Shown here: positions 39,451-52,700 of the stretch, piece by piece
How positions within the stretch are numbered: the first letter of the stretch is position 1
Layout: each line of letters opens with the position of its first letter
Origin: Wuchereria bancrofti
Taxonomy: Eukaryota; Nematoda; Chromadorea; Rhabditida; Onchocercidae
Assembly: GCA_005281725.1 (NCBI GenBank)
Contig: SSBO01000014.1
Span: forward strand, 688,978-752,977
DNA: 64,000 bases
Reading direction: 5' to 3'
The notes under the pieces: model-generated
Told to the model about the DNA's origin: nothing
What the model saw: the letters and a program-made list of their open reading frames with translations, nothing else
The model's database searches: none
Program-made: the position numbers and the translations under genes

Positions 39451-42400
39451 TCATCTGCAGCCTGAATCCTTCCGCGGTGGTACAGGTGGCGGAGCGCATA
39501 CAGTTATGCTAATTTCAACAGGCTCTGGAAGTGATACTGGTGGTGCTGATAGCTGTGTTGATTGAACATTTACATTTGCAATGTGGTCATTTGTTGAGGG
39601 ATACATTTGCATATCATTTAATAAAGGTGATGATGCTGACCTGGGAGCCACATGCGGCAAATTAAGTTGACAAAGATCTATTTCACCGCGATCCACTGGA
39701 GAATTACATCTTAGTCTAGACATCCGATCACTCGATCCACCTTTCATTGATAAATCGTCCTCATCTGCATAATTAAATTTGAATGAGAACTGATTTCCGT
39801 TAAAAATAGAGAACTCAGCTGATTTTATTCCAATATTTTATCTAACACAATTCTTAGTCCAGTAACAATTTAAGATTCATTTAACATAAGTTTGAAATTT
39901 GAAAATTACCATTAATCTCAAAATTATCCGCATTTCTTAGTTCAATATATTCCATGTTCATATCTTCGTTTATATTTTGCAACGCATTATTCATTTCGGC
40001 ATATTCCAGTTCAGCCCAATTCGGAGTTAACAATTTAACACTTAAGACAGAATTTCCCATCTTTACTCCATCCAAACTCAAAGCTGCCAAGGCTATATCA
40101 GAACTGTTGAAAATTAACCACAGTATACCAGACTCGATTCTAAAAGTAATTTTAATTCAATTGTTGTTCAAATCCTAAAAACTTTTCAGTTCCATTATAA
40201 GAAACAAACTTATAAATTTATTTTATGGCTGCAAAGTATTACAATTTTAAATCGGAATTAAGAAAAATAGTAAAACGAGCTTGCTAATGGAAGGCGATAT
40301 TCCGAGCTGATCAAGTTTTCCGATAACAGGAAGACGCAGTTCCACAGGGAAACTATCACGATTGCACATTGATACAAGCACAGTTCCATCCAGAGGACCC
40401 ATTGAACTACAAAAATTATTCACATAGAATCCCAAACAGAAAAGTTATTGAACAGATGTCAAAAGCTAAACATTCGTCACAATTTCGTAGCCATAAATAT
40501 GCCTTTAGATGTTAAGAGATAAAGAAGTAACATCAAATAAATTCATTTAAAATCATTTAAGAACAATACATCAATTTTGAAATCACAAAAGCACACCTGA
40601 TCACATCTCTGAAAACCAGTGCAAACCGTGAAAGGTTGATTTTAAAAGTGTCGACACGAAATAAAGCACAAACCGGTCTATGATCCGAAGTTTTCAGTTC
40701 TATCCGATCATAACTAAAATAAATTTTACTATTTTGACAAAATCAACACACGCTCTGGTGAGAAAAAAATTACAATAGAATACTTCAGCAAATGAAAAAA
40801 CTCAAAAAATGTATTACTTTAGCAAATGCACAATCTTTTCTCCGTTTATTTCGCTCCAAAGGATTCGATCTGTCCAGGCAGGAACACGACATTTTTCTGA
40901 TGTGTCATAATCGTCAGTAAAAGTGTCGTATTTATAGGTTGGGGCAAAAGTTAACGGTCCCTCCTTGAAATCTTTGAAAATCTGTAAATGCAATCCAAAT
41001 GACAAATTATTAATTTATAAATACACAAATAATGTCAAAATTTTAGAAATATTCAAAATTTGACTATAAACAAGCAATACTAAATGCATACCTCGCCCAA
41101 GGCTTTTTGCTGAGAAAGCTGATCATAACGAGACAATTCCGTTATATTTCCAGATTTTATTGCTGCTTCAGCTTCATTACGTGACAACACTATTCGGTAA
41201 TTAAAATCGCCTAGCCAGAATACAACGATATGTGACAAAATGCTACGACCCTAAAATTCCAACATGAAATAAGCATGCTCAGACATTGACTGCTAATATG
41301 AGATATCTCCGACTACCTTTTCTAACTTGAATCCATTATAAATCAAGATAAGGTACTAGTAGTTTGTTCGGTTATAACTTCCAGGATGGCAAAAAGCTTA
41401 TTTGTCAACGACTAAGCGAATTTTATTCAAGCTAAGCCATCATTAAATCTGATAACATGTTAAATGTCTGCAACATCTACAATAAACACCTCACCATATT
41501 TCTGGCATCACCTAACTTTTGTCAGCCTTCCATCCTGATATCCAAAATCACAAAAATACACTCTTACCAATGAAAAGTCAAAAATTAACTACCTGAGAAA
41601 ATTTGATTTTTCTAAGTGTGTTCATGTAGTCCTCATTACGATCACGAACTTCATTTTGGCCAGCAGCGAAATGTGAACAGACAAAACAAAATGTCGTGGA
41701 ATATATGGTTAAACTCATTGCCACCGAACCTTTATTCCCTGTTGCACCGCCCATTCCTATCAAAAAAATAAAATTTATAAAATTTACCATTCAATTTGAC
41801 GACAATGCGTCTATGTCACGTAAGTTTCTTTCTGGTCTACAAAACTGGCATTTCATATCAATCCCAAGTGAAACTTGAATTTACATTAGTTTTCAAATCA
41901 TTTGCAACGAATGAACGGAATATTGCATAACTTACAGATGGGGCTCTGAATGACCTGTACTATTTCCGGTAACTATATATCTTACTTGTAACCATTAAAA
42001 GAGAGAAGCGAAAAAACAAGCAAACCTGTTTTAACACTATTTACAGACAAGTCACGCACCGCAGTAGCAAGTGAAGGTTTGATAAATACAAAAATGCATA
42101 CACCAACAAGTTGTTCACATCCTAACAATATATATTTATTCCGTTTTGATAATGCTTCACGCAAACCAAGTGCCCATGCACGCTGGTTTGTTGTACTGAA
42201 AAATAGCTCGTACAATAACAATCAACAACAGTTCAAAAAGAAATTATAAGTTAATGAAATGATGATTACTTACATCAACACCATAATAATAGTTAACAAC
42301 TAAATTACTAGATAGAACTAGAAATTGATCGTCATAGCAAATATCATCTTTCTACATAGATAATAACCTCTTGTGATAAGGAAGAAAAGAAAATGAACAA

Positions 42401-45400
42401 CTTGCCTAGCACTGACTATATTTGAAGCATTCAAATCTATGATTTCTTCCAAGCCAATAACATATATATCTGGCGCAGTAGAATTATCTCCACTTAATCC
42501 TAAAGGTTAAATTACATGTGATAGGTAAACTGGATAAAACCAACTCAATACTGTAAAATTTAATAGTGAGAGTGAATAAATAAGTTCTTGTACTACCCCA
42601 ACCATCCAGAATATCGATATATTCTCACAACTACATCCTTTCTAGAATAAAATTCAATGATAGTGAGAATTTTTTATTCTTCAAAAATATTCATAAATAC
42701 ATGTACCAGGAAAATTTTTTGGAAATAACCAATCTGCCAAATTTGTTTGACTACGAAAAGCAATATCAGAGAAATTCTTGCCACCATTTACGTTCCAAGT
42801 TCCTACCCAAATAGTCAATGGAACGTTTTCAACCATTTCCATCTTTCGCTCCACTAAATCTTTCACTACTGATGGACATTCTAAAATATACTAACTGCAT
42901 AATACAAACAAACATTCTCAAACTACATGCTTTTTATACATACAAAATTGTAAACAAAAAACATGTAGTTTTTCTTTTTCATTTATTTTTAAGACTTACC
43001 TAAAAGAATATCACGCGGCACCGTACGGATTAGTTCGCTATATGAATTATCACAAATAAATGTTCCATGAAGAAGAAATTCGAATGCTTCTTGCTTCGAT
43101 GCATCCAAAAAATTATTTTGGATTGCTCTTACCAATGTTCTTTTTGCATCTTTCATCTATATATGGAATTTTTTGCATTTAATTTTTGCACCACTCACAA
43201 ATTATCATAATTAAATAGATAATGCAACTTTTTTTCTTTAAGAAAAAATAACGTCAATACTGAATATCACTTACTTTACTTTTCCCTTCCAATGCACCGG
43301 TTCCAGCATAAATCACACTGCATGAATCACCATTGCGCTGCCATATATCTTTTAAATGTTCCTCAAAGCGCGAAAAATATTTTTTATCAACTTCAAGACT
43401 TTCCAACTGCAGGACCAGCACCTGAAATTTTTGTTTTTGTTACAATTTCGATAGCATTAAAGCTATGAAAAGTGAAAGAAGATTTCAAACTACCTGGAAT
43501 CCTATAAGAGTCTGGACCGCATTAGTTCTATCCAAACAATCGAGGCAATTTACCCGAATAACACCATTTTGGTTACTAAAAGTGAATTTATGGGATTAAA
43601 TACAACAAAAGGATGAATAACTTTCTCATTCAACTTCATTTTCCAAGAAAATGATAGGAAAGCAGTAGGCTTACAGCTCGTCACTTTGACCAAAAGATTA
43701 AAGTATATAGCATCACAACTGATAGGAAGAAACATAGTTACTCTACATCACAACATCATCTTTAGTTAATGAACCAATAGTCAAGAACGAAAATGAATTT
43801 TAGTTGTCTCCAGCAAAATTTACCTTCGTTTTATTACTACATTAATGAAATCGAAAACCATTAAAAAAATGAACCATAAAGAAGTTAATGGACATAAGTT
43901 AGTTTTACTAGACAAATAACAGAAATCAAAACAAACCATAAAACATTTCCGTCTCGCTGTCTATAAAACATGCCCTCTAGAATTTTTGGTTTTAATCTAT
44001 CCATTAATTTCATACAGTTCCTTTTTTCTTCGTGATAATCAAAAGTAATGTAATCAGCAACACAATGTGAATTCTTATAATGCGCCTGAAAATATAACAG
44101 TAGAAACAAAATATAAAAGCAGTTTACAACATCATTTACTTTGGATTCCTTAATCTATCATTAGTTAGATGAAGCATACTACTTTTATCTTCTATGAATT
44201 TCTATAATTTTTTACAGCAATACACTGAAAAGTCATTTTTGTAGTGCAGTGTAAGCTAGGGACAAAACAGAAATTACTAGTAATTATATAATACAATAAA
44301 ACAAACTTCATATGCCTCTGACAATAGCATTTCGCCTTCTTTTGAACCGAGAAGATTTACAGCAGTTACTTCACCATACTCTTCCTTCAGTGTAAGAAAA
44401 TGTCTGAAAAATGAATAATGAAAGTTTCGAAATTCTGATATCTGAATCCAATAATTATAGATTTTTTTTTTTAAATGATAAACCCTTCACAAGCGAGCTT
44501 CTGTTATGTGTTCCTAAATAACGAACCTGTTAAATGCGGGAGAAGAAGCTTCAAAAGCTCTTAGTTTTACTTTATGTGAACCAACATTAATACCCGGTTG
44601 TTCCCAAAACAGAGGAACAGAACCTCTTATTTGAACAAATGAGATCTCCTCGGTACCCAAAGTAATAATCTGTAAGAAAAAAGAAACCATAAAACTCTAC
44701 ATCAAAAATAAAAATTTCAGTTAATATGAAATAGTTATCCAACCAGGTCATCCTATAAATCTCAGAAATACCTGCTCAGTTTCAACAAAATTAGCCACGT
44801 GACCATCATCGTCTACACCACGTACGTTGAAACGTGTTCCGACTCGTTCACAACTTAAACGAGAAATTAATGCGACAGTAGCTCTTTGCTGACCCACATA
44901 TACTTGACATATGACGACCGCTCCGCAAATTATCCGAAATAGCCATTCATTTGTATCAATCTTGTATCGTTTCAACGGGTAATGTAGATGTTTATTCCTG
45001 AATAGCTAATTCTCGTGACTGTAGAGATGATTATTATTTAAGTAACAAGTTATAATCCAAGACTAACCAAAAGAAACGGTTGTCACCGCCCGAAGAGTTT
45101 GAGCACTTATGAGATCTGACGGTTAAATCAATAGATCGACTGGCGTCGTCCTGAGAACCATAATAGAAACTGCCCGATGAAAATAGACGCAAGACCTGTA
45201 ATGAATTAAAGTCCAGATATGAAGAGAATACAAACTTTCTACTGTAATTTTACGACGGGTCGAGAGCAGAATAAAAAAGTAACCTAACACTACCCATCAT
45301 TTTGAAAATTAAAACAATTTTTCGAATATCAACCGCAGCTTTTTCAAAATTCAGATGGTCTTTAAATCTCAATCTACCACAGTTGACTCTAAGAAACTGA

Positions 45401-46215
45401 AACTTCAACTTGCTACAATTAGAACTAATTTTACAGCTTACATCATTTATACGTGGATCCGTTGGATATGATGTAGTAGGTCGTTTAAGTGATATCGCAT
45501 TTACACCCCAAATTCGATAAATTTTACAGTTGCGTAATTCACCAACACTTTCATCTTCAGTAACTGCTAACAGGTGAGCATCATCTGAAGTTTTATCCTT
45601 ACTATAGAAGCTCATACTCATATGACACTACTTAGATTTCAATTAAAATGTTGAGTAAATTTCTGAAAATAGCCGAATCCAACATAGCTTTAAGATATGA
45701 AATAAGAAAGAAGAGAAAAGGAACCTTGACCTGTCCGTAGTATACCCAGTAAACCTCTGGCATCCATAAGTTTCGTATAGTTCTTCCTTAATTCTGACAC
45801 TGACTCAACATTTGCTGGAAACATCAGATTAAAAATATGAATTTCGAAAAAGCTGGGAATTTCTGAAGAATTATTGCCTTAAAAGCCTCTTACTTTTTTT
45901 GCATCCAAATCCAAGAATTTAGAAAAAAAAAAAGAAAAATTGAGCAATCAGAAATGGAATGGAGGATAATTCAACCTTTGGAAATTTGAATAATATACTG
46001 ATTTCACATATTTCTACAATTATCGATAAACCTACAATTTGCTGAAATCAACTTTAATATAAAATTCTCAAAATATGGAAGGCCATACAGATTGTTGCAA
46101 CCGCCGAAGACTGAAACAATAACATTTTTCTCGTCTTCTGAGATTCCACGGTAACGCTGTACGGTTCCGAAGCGACATCTCGATGAGCGATTCGTATTGC
46201 AAAACGATGTGACAT
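39451..46215 (-). CDS. unc-26: Synaptojanin, inositol polyphosphate 5-phosphatase (~1,065 aa)
   Basis: Dephosphorylates PI(4,5)P2 and other phosphoinositides during clathrin uncoating at synapses. Exons: 46215-46089, 45814-45731, 45584-45442, 45195-45068, 44997-44772, 44669-44527, 44403-44307, 44085-43937, 43575-43494, 43421-43275, 43156-43000, 42880-42707, 42499-42406, 42195-42026, 41756-41593, 41250-41092, 40981-40818, 40713-40597, 40406-40277, 40139-39910, 39764-39451. Sac domain catalytic CLDCLDR at ~376-382. The 5-phosphatase domain shows WNVNGG ~523, IGLEEI, GATGNKG, GDFNYR ~709, AWTDR ~783 and SDHRP ~812, all intact. An RRM-like region follows, then a Pro-rich tail with PPPVPPRK, a likely SH3 ligand. 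The intron after 42406 needs a GC donor. The 40277 to 40139 junction is out of phase by two bases with the visible GT donor and is unresolved. Start is the first ATG in frame. Length is close to C. elegans UNC-26. Confidence 0.94.
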
Positions 46216-47710
46216 GTTTAAATTATGTTCAAGCAAGAAAGAAAAATCGTATGATAAATCGATGACGAATTTCTATCCAATAAATAAATAAGAGTTATGG
46301 TAGGTAACAGCCAAACCGGATGCTTCTGGCATATATGCAACATAACCATTCCGAAACTGATACAGGAAAATCCTCATTTTGCTCTGACAAAGAGCAATTC
46401 TTGAACTGTTATTTCTGAAAACATCCTTTACTTATTACATTATACTAAATAGTTCACGATTTACAAATTCAAATTTAAATTCAATTTATTTATTCATCAA
46501 AGAAGAAAAAACTTATTCCTTTTTCGTACTTTTCTTTCAGTGTCATATTTCAAATCAAAAAATTTCCCAGTTTAAAGCACTTATGCTAGAAAATAAATAA
46601 TTAGAGGATTAAAATTTGAAAATATAGTCATATTTTTGTTAATAACAGGTAATAATAAAATGTAAGATGATAGTTAGCGTCATTTCGTTAGCAATTGAAA
46701 AGATTCATATGAATACTATTATTTTATAATAATGATAGATGTATATTAATAAAGAAAAGTACTACCATTTTTAGACGAACTGAGAAGTGATAAGATTAAG
46801 CGATATGATAAGGATGATAATGATGAAATCAGCAATCACACATACATACCCACACACACATACACACACATACATACATAATTGCAATGAATGGTGGTGT
46901 ATCGATAATAAGTAGCACAAAGGCTTACTGGTACAGGTTTGGAGACATATTGCGATTGCGTTTTTTTTTTTTTCATTTTATAATAATTGACTTCAAGTAA
47001 TGTTGGAAATTTAGAATGCTAGTGAAAATAAGGAGAGAGAAATAATAATTTTACAACTAATTCTATCTTTTTACATCATGCAAATTGATTGTAATGATAA
47101 TTTGAAATTTTATTTTATCTTTTTATAATTTCTAGTTTTAATTTTATAATGTTTTTCATATATATTAAACACATAAGGCATGTATTTTTCGAACAGATAT
47201 TTTCGAAATTTTTCAATGTTTTGTAAGAAGAAACGAAGGCAACCATTTATTTTAAATGAATTCAAGAAATTTTCGCCAACAATATATCTTTTTTTTTTTA
47301 ATGTATGTCTGTGTGTTTGTGTGTGTATTTGCAATAACAAACAACAGGCGTAATTGTACTTTGTAATTTCAAATCTCATTCATTATTTTGTTTTAAAAAA
47401 AGAGCAAAAAAAAACCTACTTTTAAGAGGTAATGAAACTTCAAAAAAAAAAAAGCAGAAAAACAATTTAAATGAAACTAGAGAAAAGAAATTTACCACTA
47501 ATTATTTTAAGTAATGTAACGAATGATATAATAATGTTACTAAAATGGTATTAATTTATCTAAATTCAATCAAATGAGACTAATAGTATCTTAGTAATTT
47601 TTTTAATAATCAAAGGAAGAGGAAGAAGCATGAAAAAAAAATTTTTTTTAAGATATGAATTGAAAATGGAAAAGGTTTAATTTTGATACTTATAGGCTTA
47701 CTATATATGA

Positions 47711-47737
47711 GCCTAAGTCTAAGTGTAAGCCTAAGCC
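47711..47737 (-). repeat. Short interstitial telomere-like patch
   Basis: Successive hexamers GCCTAA, GTCTAA, GTGTAA, GCCTAA and a trailing GCC on the plus strand equal degenerate TTAGGC repeats on the minus strand, the nematode telomere unit. An AGGCTTA lies ~20 bases to the left. Only two of the four full hexamers are exact, so this is a small, decayed or fortuitous patch. Confidence 0.5.
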
Positions 47738-49019
47738 ATATATTTCCTTTTTTTTTTTTTCCTTGTTTGTTCAATAATCTTTTACTATGCTTCTTTTTAG
47801 ATTTCACATTTCTATCCTCTCTCATTTTGAATCTACCCTACACACCATCGATTTATTTTTATTGGTAATTTGTTGTGTATCGACAAAAAGAAAAGAAATG
47901 AAAAAGAAAGAAAAGAAAAAGAAAAAAGATATTAAAATTGAAAAAAGGGGAAAAAAAAATCATTGTTCCTTCATTTTATTCTCATATTTAATAATTTAAT
48001 AATTCTAGCATTATCTTCATTTTTATAAAAATAAAAATAGGAAGAGAGAGAGAAAGAGAGAAAGAAGGATGATGAAACAAAAATAATTTCACAATTGATA
48101 ATCATTTAATGAAAGAAGAATAAAGATAAATTCGAGGTAATAAAAACAATTGAAATTTTTTTCTTTCATGAAATCATTTTTTTTTTACATTTGAAGTAAC
48201 AGTCTCTCTCTCTCTCTCTTTTTCTTTTTTCCCTTCTCGCCTTCTCTTTCTCTCTCTGTGAATTTGTTTTGTGGCAAATAAATATGAAAGGTGTAATGAT
48301 TCGTAATAAACCGGAAGTGTTTATATATATATATATATATGTAAATGGAATAATTCTTTTTCATAACTGAATTGGTTAAATTGAAATTTTAATGAAAATT
48401 TATAATAGGTGATATTTCATAGGGAAAGAAGCGCAAAAGTTCAATTATTCCATTAAAAATTATTCATTTATTGTAATATATTTTATAATGATATTCTATG
48501 TTCATTTAGTTAAAATTATTATTGTTTTTATCCTTAGTTCACTTATAATTTTTTTAACAAAAAATAAAAATGAAAAGAAGACTTAAAAACACTCTTGCTT
48601 TATTTTAATATAAACCAAATAATTGATATTAATCAATTAATTATTTAATTAGTTTTAGCTTGCTATAATTTAATTAAGGTATTAGTTTTTTGTAATAAAT
48701 TTTTTATAAATGTAATAATAAATAAAACTCAAATTATTTTCTTCTTTTTAATTTTAAATAATAAATTGAGATTATTTTATTTGTTAAACCAAATAAAAAT
48801 TATGCTTCTTCTATAATATCATTGATTTGATGAAAGAATGCATGCATGCATACATGTATAATATTTTTTACAAAAACTATGCATCAATTTGTTCTTCTCA
48901 TCATCATTCATTTATACCGAGAATTTAGAAATTCATGCAATTAGAACTGCTTGCAGTGCATGTCATCATGCATGCATTTCTAACTTGCAGTTTCGTACCA
49001 GGTATAATTATAATCAGAT

Positions 49020-49052
49020 TGTGTGTGTGTGTGTGTGTTGTCTGGGTGTGTA

Positions 49053-49088
<36 letters not shown>

Positions 49089-49090
49089 CA
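49020..49090. repeat. (GT)n / (GTAT)n microsatellite
   Basis: Alternating GT dinucleotides, interrupted once by a TCTGGG-containing spacer and ending in GTAT repeats. It lies in the promoter-side intergenic region upstream of the SPP-like gene. The Cys/Val-rich frames across it are repeat artefacts. Confidence 0.92.
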
Positions 49091-49709
49091 ATATGTGTGT
49101 ATGTATATATGAGAGTAATTATTTATGTCAGTCAAGAGTGTACGAGTGAGGATATATGCGCCATCATGTCATCAATATAGTCATTGTGGCGTTATTATCT
49201 AATTTATGACGTTAGTGATTTTAACCTTTCATTTTGATCTTTGATTTAAAATTAATGGAAGATTTTGTTCAAAGATGTTAGATGTGATGCTGTTCGATAT
49301 CAATCCCCATCCAATATTCTTTTCGTTTCTTTAATTTGTTATCGCTGAAATTTCATCTCATTTATCTGTTTTTGTTTCATCCTTTAATCTTTAATCTTTT
49401 TATGTGTCAATTTTCAACTTAAATTTGAAGTTAATTTAAATTAAGATAGATATGGAATGTATTTTTGGATTTCTTATGTAAGAAATTTTTCATGTTATCT
49501 TTTATGATACAATAAACAATTCTTTGTTTGATCCCACTCAAGTGATATTTATAATTGAAATCATCGGAAACTTTTCATCTTCCAAATAGTTTTCAAAAAT
49601 GATTCGTGAAAAGAACAAACGGAACGGAATTGGATTATGTTGAATAAATAAAGATATTATATGGTTGAAATTTTTAGCTTACAAAATCTTCGCTGTTTTC
49701 CAAAAAATT

Positions 49710-52700
49710 ATGGATTATATCTTATTTACGGTTTGGAATATGATAATCCTGATTGCATCAGTTATTATTTATACCGGATGTCGACGATCCTATTCCATCT
49801 ATTTTTTTGAGGTTCAAAATTTTAATCTTTATCTTGCATTAAATATGCATAATTTTTAAATTGGATTTGAAAATTTCAATTTCTAATTTTAAAATTTATT
49901 TCAGCGTGATGCAAAAAGAATCATATTCCTGGAAGATGCAGGTGCAGTTGCTATCCCAATAGTATTGTCAGTTTTGTTGATTATCTTAAATTATAGTTTA
50001 AAATTGTCTGGTAAGAATGATACGGAAGAAAAGACGGAGCAAAAATTACCTCAAGTAAGTTTTTGATTGATTCATTTTAAACGTATTGATTTTTTTTTTC
50101 TTTTTCTTCAATCTTATTTTTATTCAAATTACCTCTTAGGTACTGATTGTAAGCAACAGTGATTTCAGTCACGAACATCAAATGTATCAAATCAGTTAAC
50201 AAGAAAAATGTCAATAAAATTGGACAGTATTTTAGAATCAGTTGTTGCAGGCGGTAAATTTTTTCCCACTTTTATGAAACATTAAGCATTAAAATTATCA
50301 TTTTTTTATTATTGGATTCGATAAATTTTACAAAATTTTAATTTTATACAATTAACAGGAAGTTGCAGGGAGAAGGTTGATAAAGCGATATAGGTTCTGT
50401 TACTTCAATACTAAAATTTAACATAATATGGGATGAAGAATTCCGATGTCTTTTATATTGAATTTATTGTTTACACTGAACTGAGTGTGATAATGATTAC
50501 AAAAATTTGTTACATCATTCCCATTATTTTATTGCATGTGGTAATAGTAACTTTTTTATTGATGGAAATGATGAAGAGATGAAGAGAAAACTAAGTGAAG
50601 ATTTGCCGAAAAAAATGGAAAGTGTAGATGGTTCAAATTCAGAAGAATATTTGATGAGTGATGAAATTCTTTCAACTCCTTCACTTAAGAACATTTCGAA
50701 GCAGTTAATTCAAGGTTAGTGATTTTTTATTTTGTCGAGTTGTTGCATCTATTTAAAAAATCTTCCTTTCTCTTCTTCTCTCAAGTTTTTGTCTTTTTCT
50801 TTTTTTTTTTTCTTAATCTTATTTTTTGTTTTAAAGAAAGCAATGAAGTAAGTGAAAATATTGGTGAAACAGAACCTACTGATGGAATTGATCAGGAAAG
50901 TCCATCCAGCCGAACAGTATCGTTGCGAAGGAAATCTATCCTAAACGATTATGAACTGGCTGTTGAACGTAAACGATCTCAAATATACAAAAAGATAGGC
51001 AGGGTTTGTTTGTGAAATTTATTGGATGAATTATTGAATGAAATTTTAAATGAAAAATTTTCAACGTTCTATCTATCAATGTTCTATTCAGCTCACTTCC
51101 TTGCCAGCAATGAATGAGATAGTAACAGTTATGCATTGTTCATTAATTAACATATCAAAGCGATCCATTTTGAACATATTGGGTCAACTTATTTCTATCC
51201 ATATACCAATCTGGTTCGGTGTTATTGCTGTACAAATCACAGTGATTGAAATATTCGATAATAAATTCTGTAAGTTCTAGCACTGATTTAATATGTCATT
51301 TAAAAGTTTAATTCTCCAATCAATAAGTTTTACATTGAAGCAAAATGTGATTATCCTTAATTTCATATTTTATTTCAATACTTTAAATAAGATATAGTAA
51401 ATGGGATATAAATTATCCTGATTTTAAAGAGTATATATCTTATTATTGGTGCTGTAGTTTTTTTTTTTTAATCTTTCTATCCTTGTTTTTGTTTGCATTT
51501 TCATTTCGAAGATATAAATATAGGATAGGTAGACTTGAATAGTTCTTCGGATTCACAATGAATGCTATAATATGGATTTTCCTTGAGTCCTAAAATTTTT
51601 TGATATTTCATGTTCCAAAATTTGAAGAAAACTGAATCTTAAAGAATTCTTATAAACTTAAGGGGCATTTTATCTTTTGTTTTTTGTTTTGAAGAGTTTT
51701 GTCAAATGTATTTTGTATGGATTATATCAAAAAAAAAGAAAGAAAAATGAAAGTGCAAAATGTGAAATTTTGTTTCAAGGAATTGTTGCTGAAAAAATTG
51801 AGCATTTAGTAAGATCCATCTTTTAATGAATGAATATAAAATCTATGATAACGAGTGAATGTATGATTTGTTTTTCATTCTGATACTGATCTAATGTTTT
51901 ATTTTTTCTTTAAATGTCAAATGTTGCCAAAATGTTTCCTTTGTTATCAATAATCCTTCTTGTTTTTTTTCCCCTCCTTTTTTTTAACTTTAATTCTAAA
52001 TTAGATTATGATTTAAATTTGAAAATTTCATGATACATTTCAGTTCAAATAAATAATTTACAGATCACTTATTTTACTATCATCATCCTAGAATGAAGCA
52101 ACTAGCAATGGTCATCGCTATATTATTAGGACTTTTTCATGAGGTGAAGTGGACATGGGTTGTTAATGATATATTGAGTATTGCAACATCTTACGTTATC
52201 ATTGCACGTACTGAAGTAAGTTCAAATAATTTAAAAAAAGAAAAAAAAAAGTTATGTAAGATATGAAGATTTGATATAAATTTTTGTGAGATGTAAACTT
52301 ATAATGTAAATATGTGATGTTATTTGAGAAAGCTATACTTTAACATTTAGCATAATGTTTATAGCACAAAAACTTGATGATCTTTCAGAATTGTTGGGAA
52401 TTGAATGAAATTTTATTTTTCTATGGTAATTCATGAAGTTTTCATTAAATAACTTTTTTTTCCTTTTTTTTTTTTTTTTTTTTGATGCACAAATATCAAC
52501 ATTATTTTCAGACAGCAAGTTATTTCGCTGGTTTCTTATTTCTCCTTGGAATGATTTTGTTTGATATATTTTGGTTCTACTGTATCGATCTTTTCTGTTG
52601 GTTTTTTTTTTCTTTTTTTTTTTTGTAATCAAGACTTGTTGGTTGTGCTTCAACATCGCTTAAATTTTCAAAAGGAAATGTATAAGAAAATCCAATTTCA

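Larger units (their letters stand above)
46216..49676. other. Divergent intergenic region with microsatellites
   Basis: This lies between the divergent 5' ends of synaptojanin (minus) and the SPP-like gene (plus), so both promoters should lie here. No coding exon seen. Simple repeats: CA/CATA at about 46835-46880, TC at about 48202-48220, TA at about 48323-48340, GT at about 49020-49090. A telomere-like GCCTAA patch is at 47711-47737. Short CATG/GCAT words repeat near 48838-48856 and 48960-48976. Confidence 0.55.
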
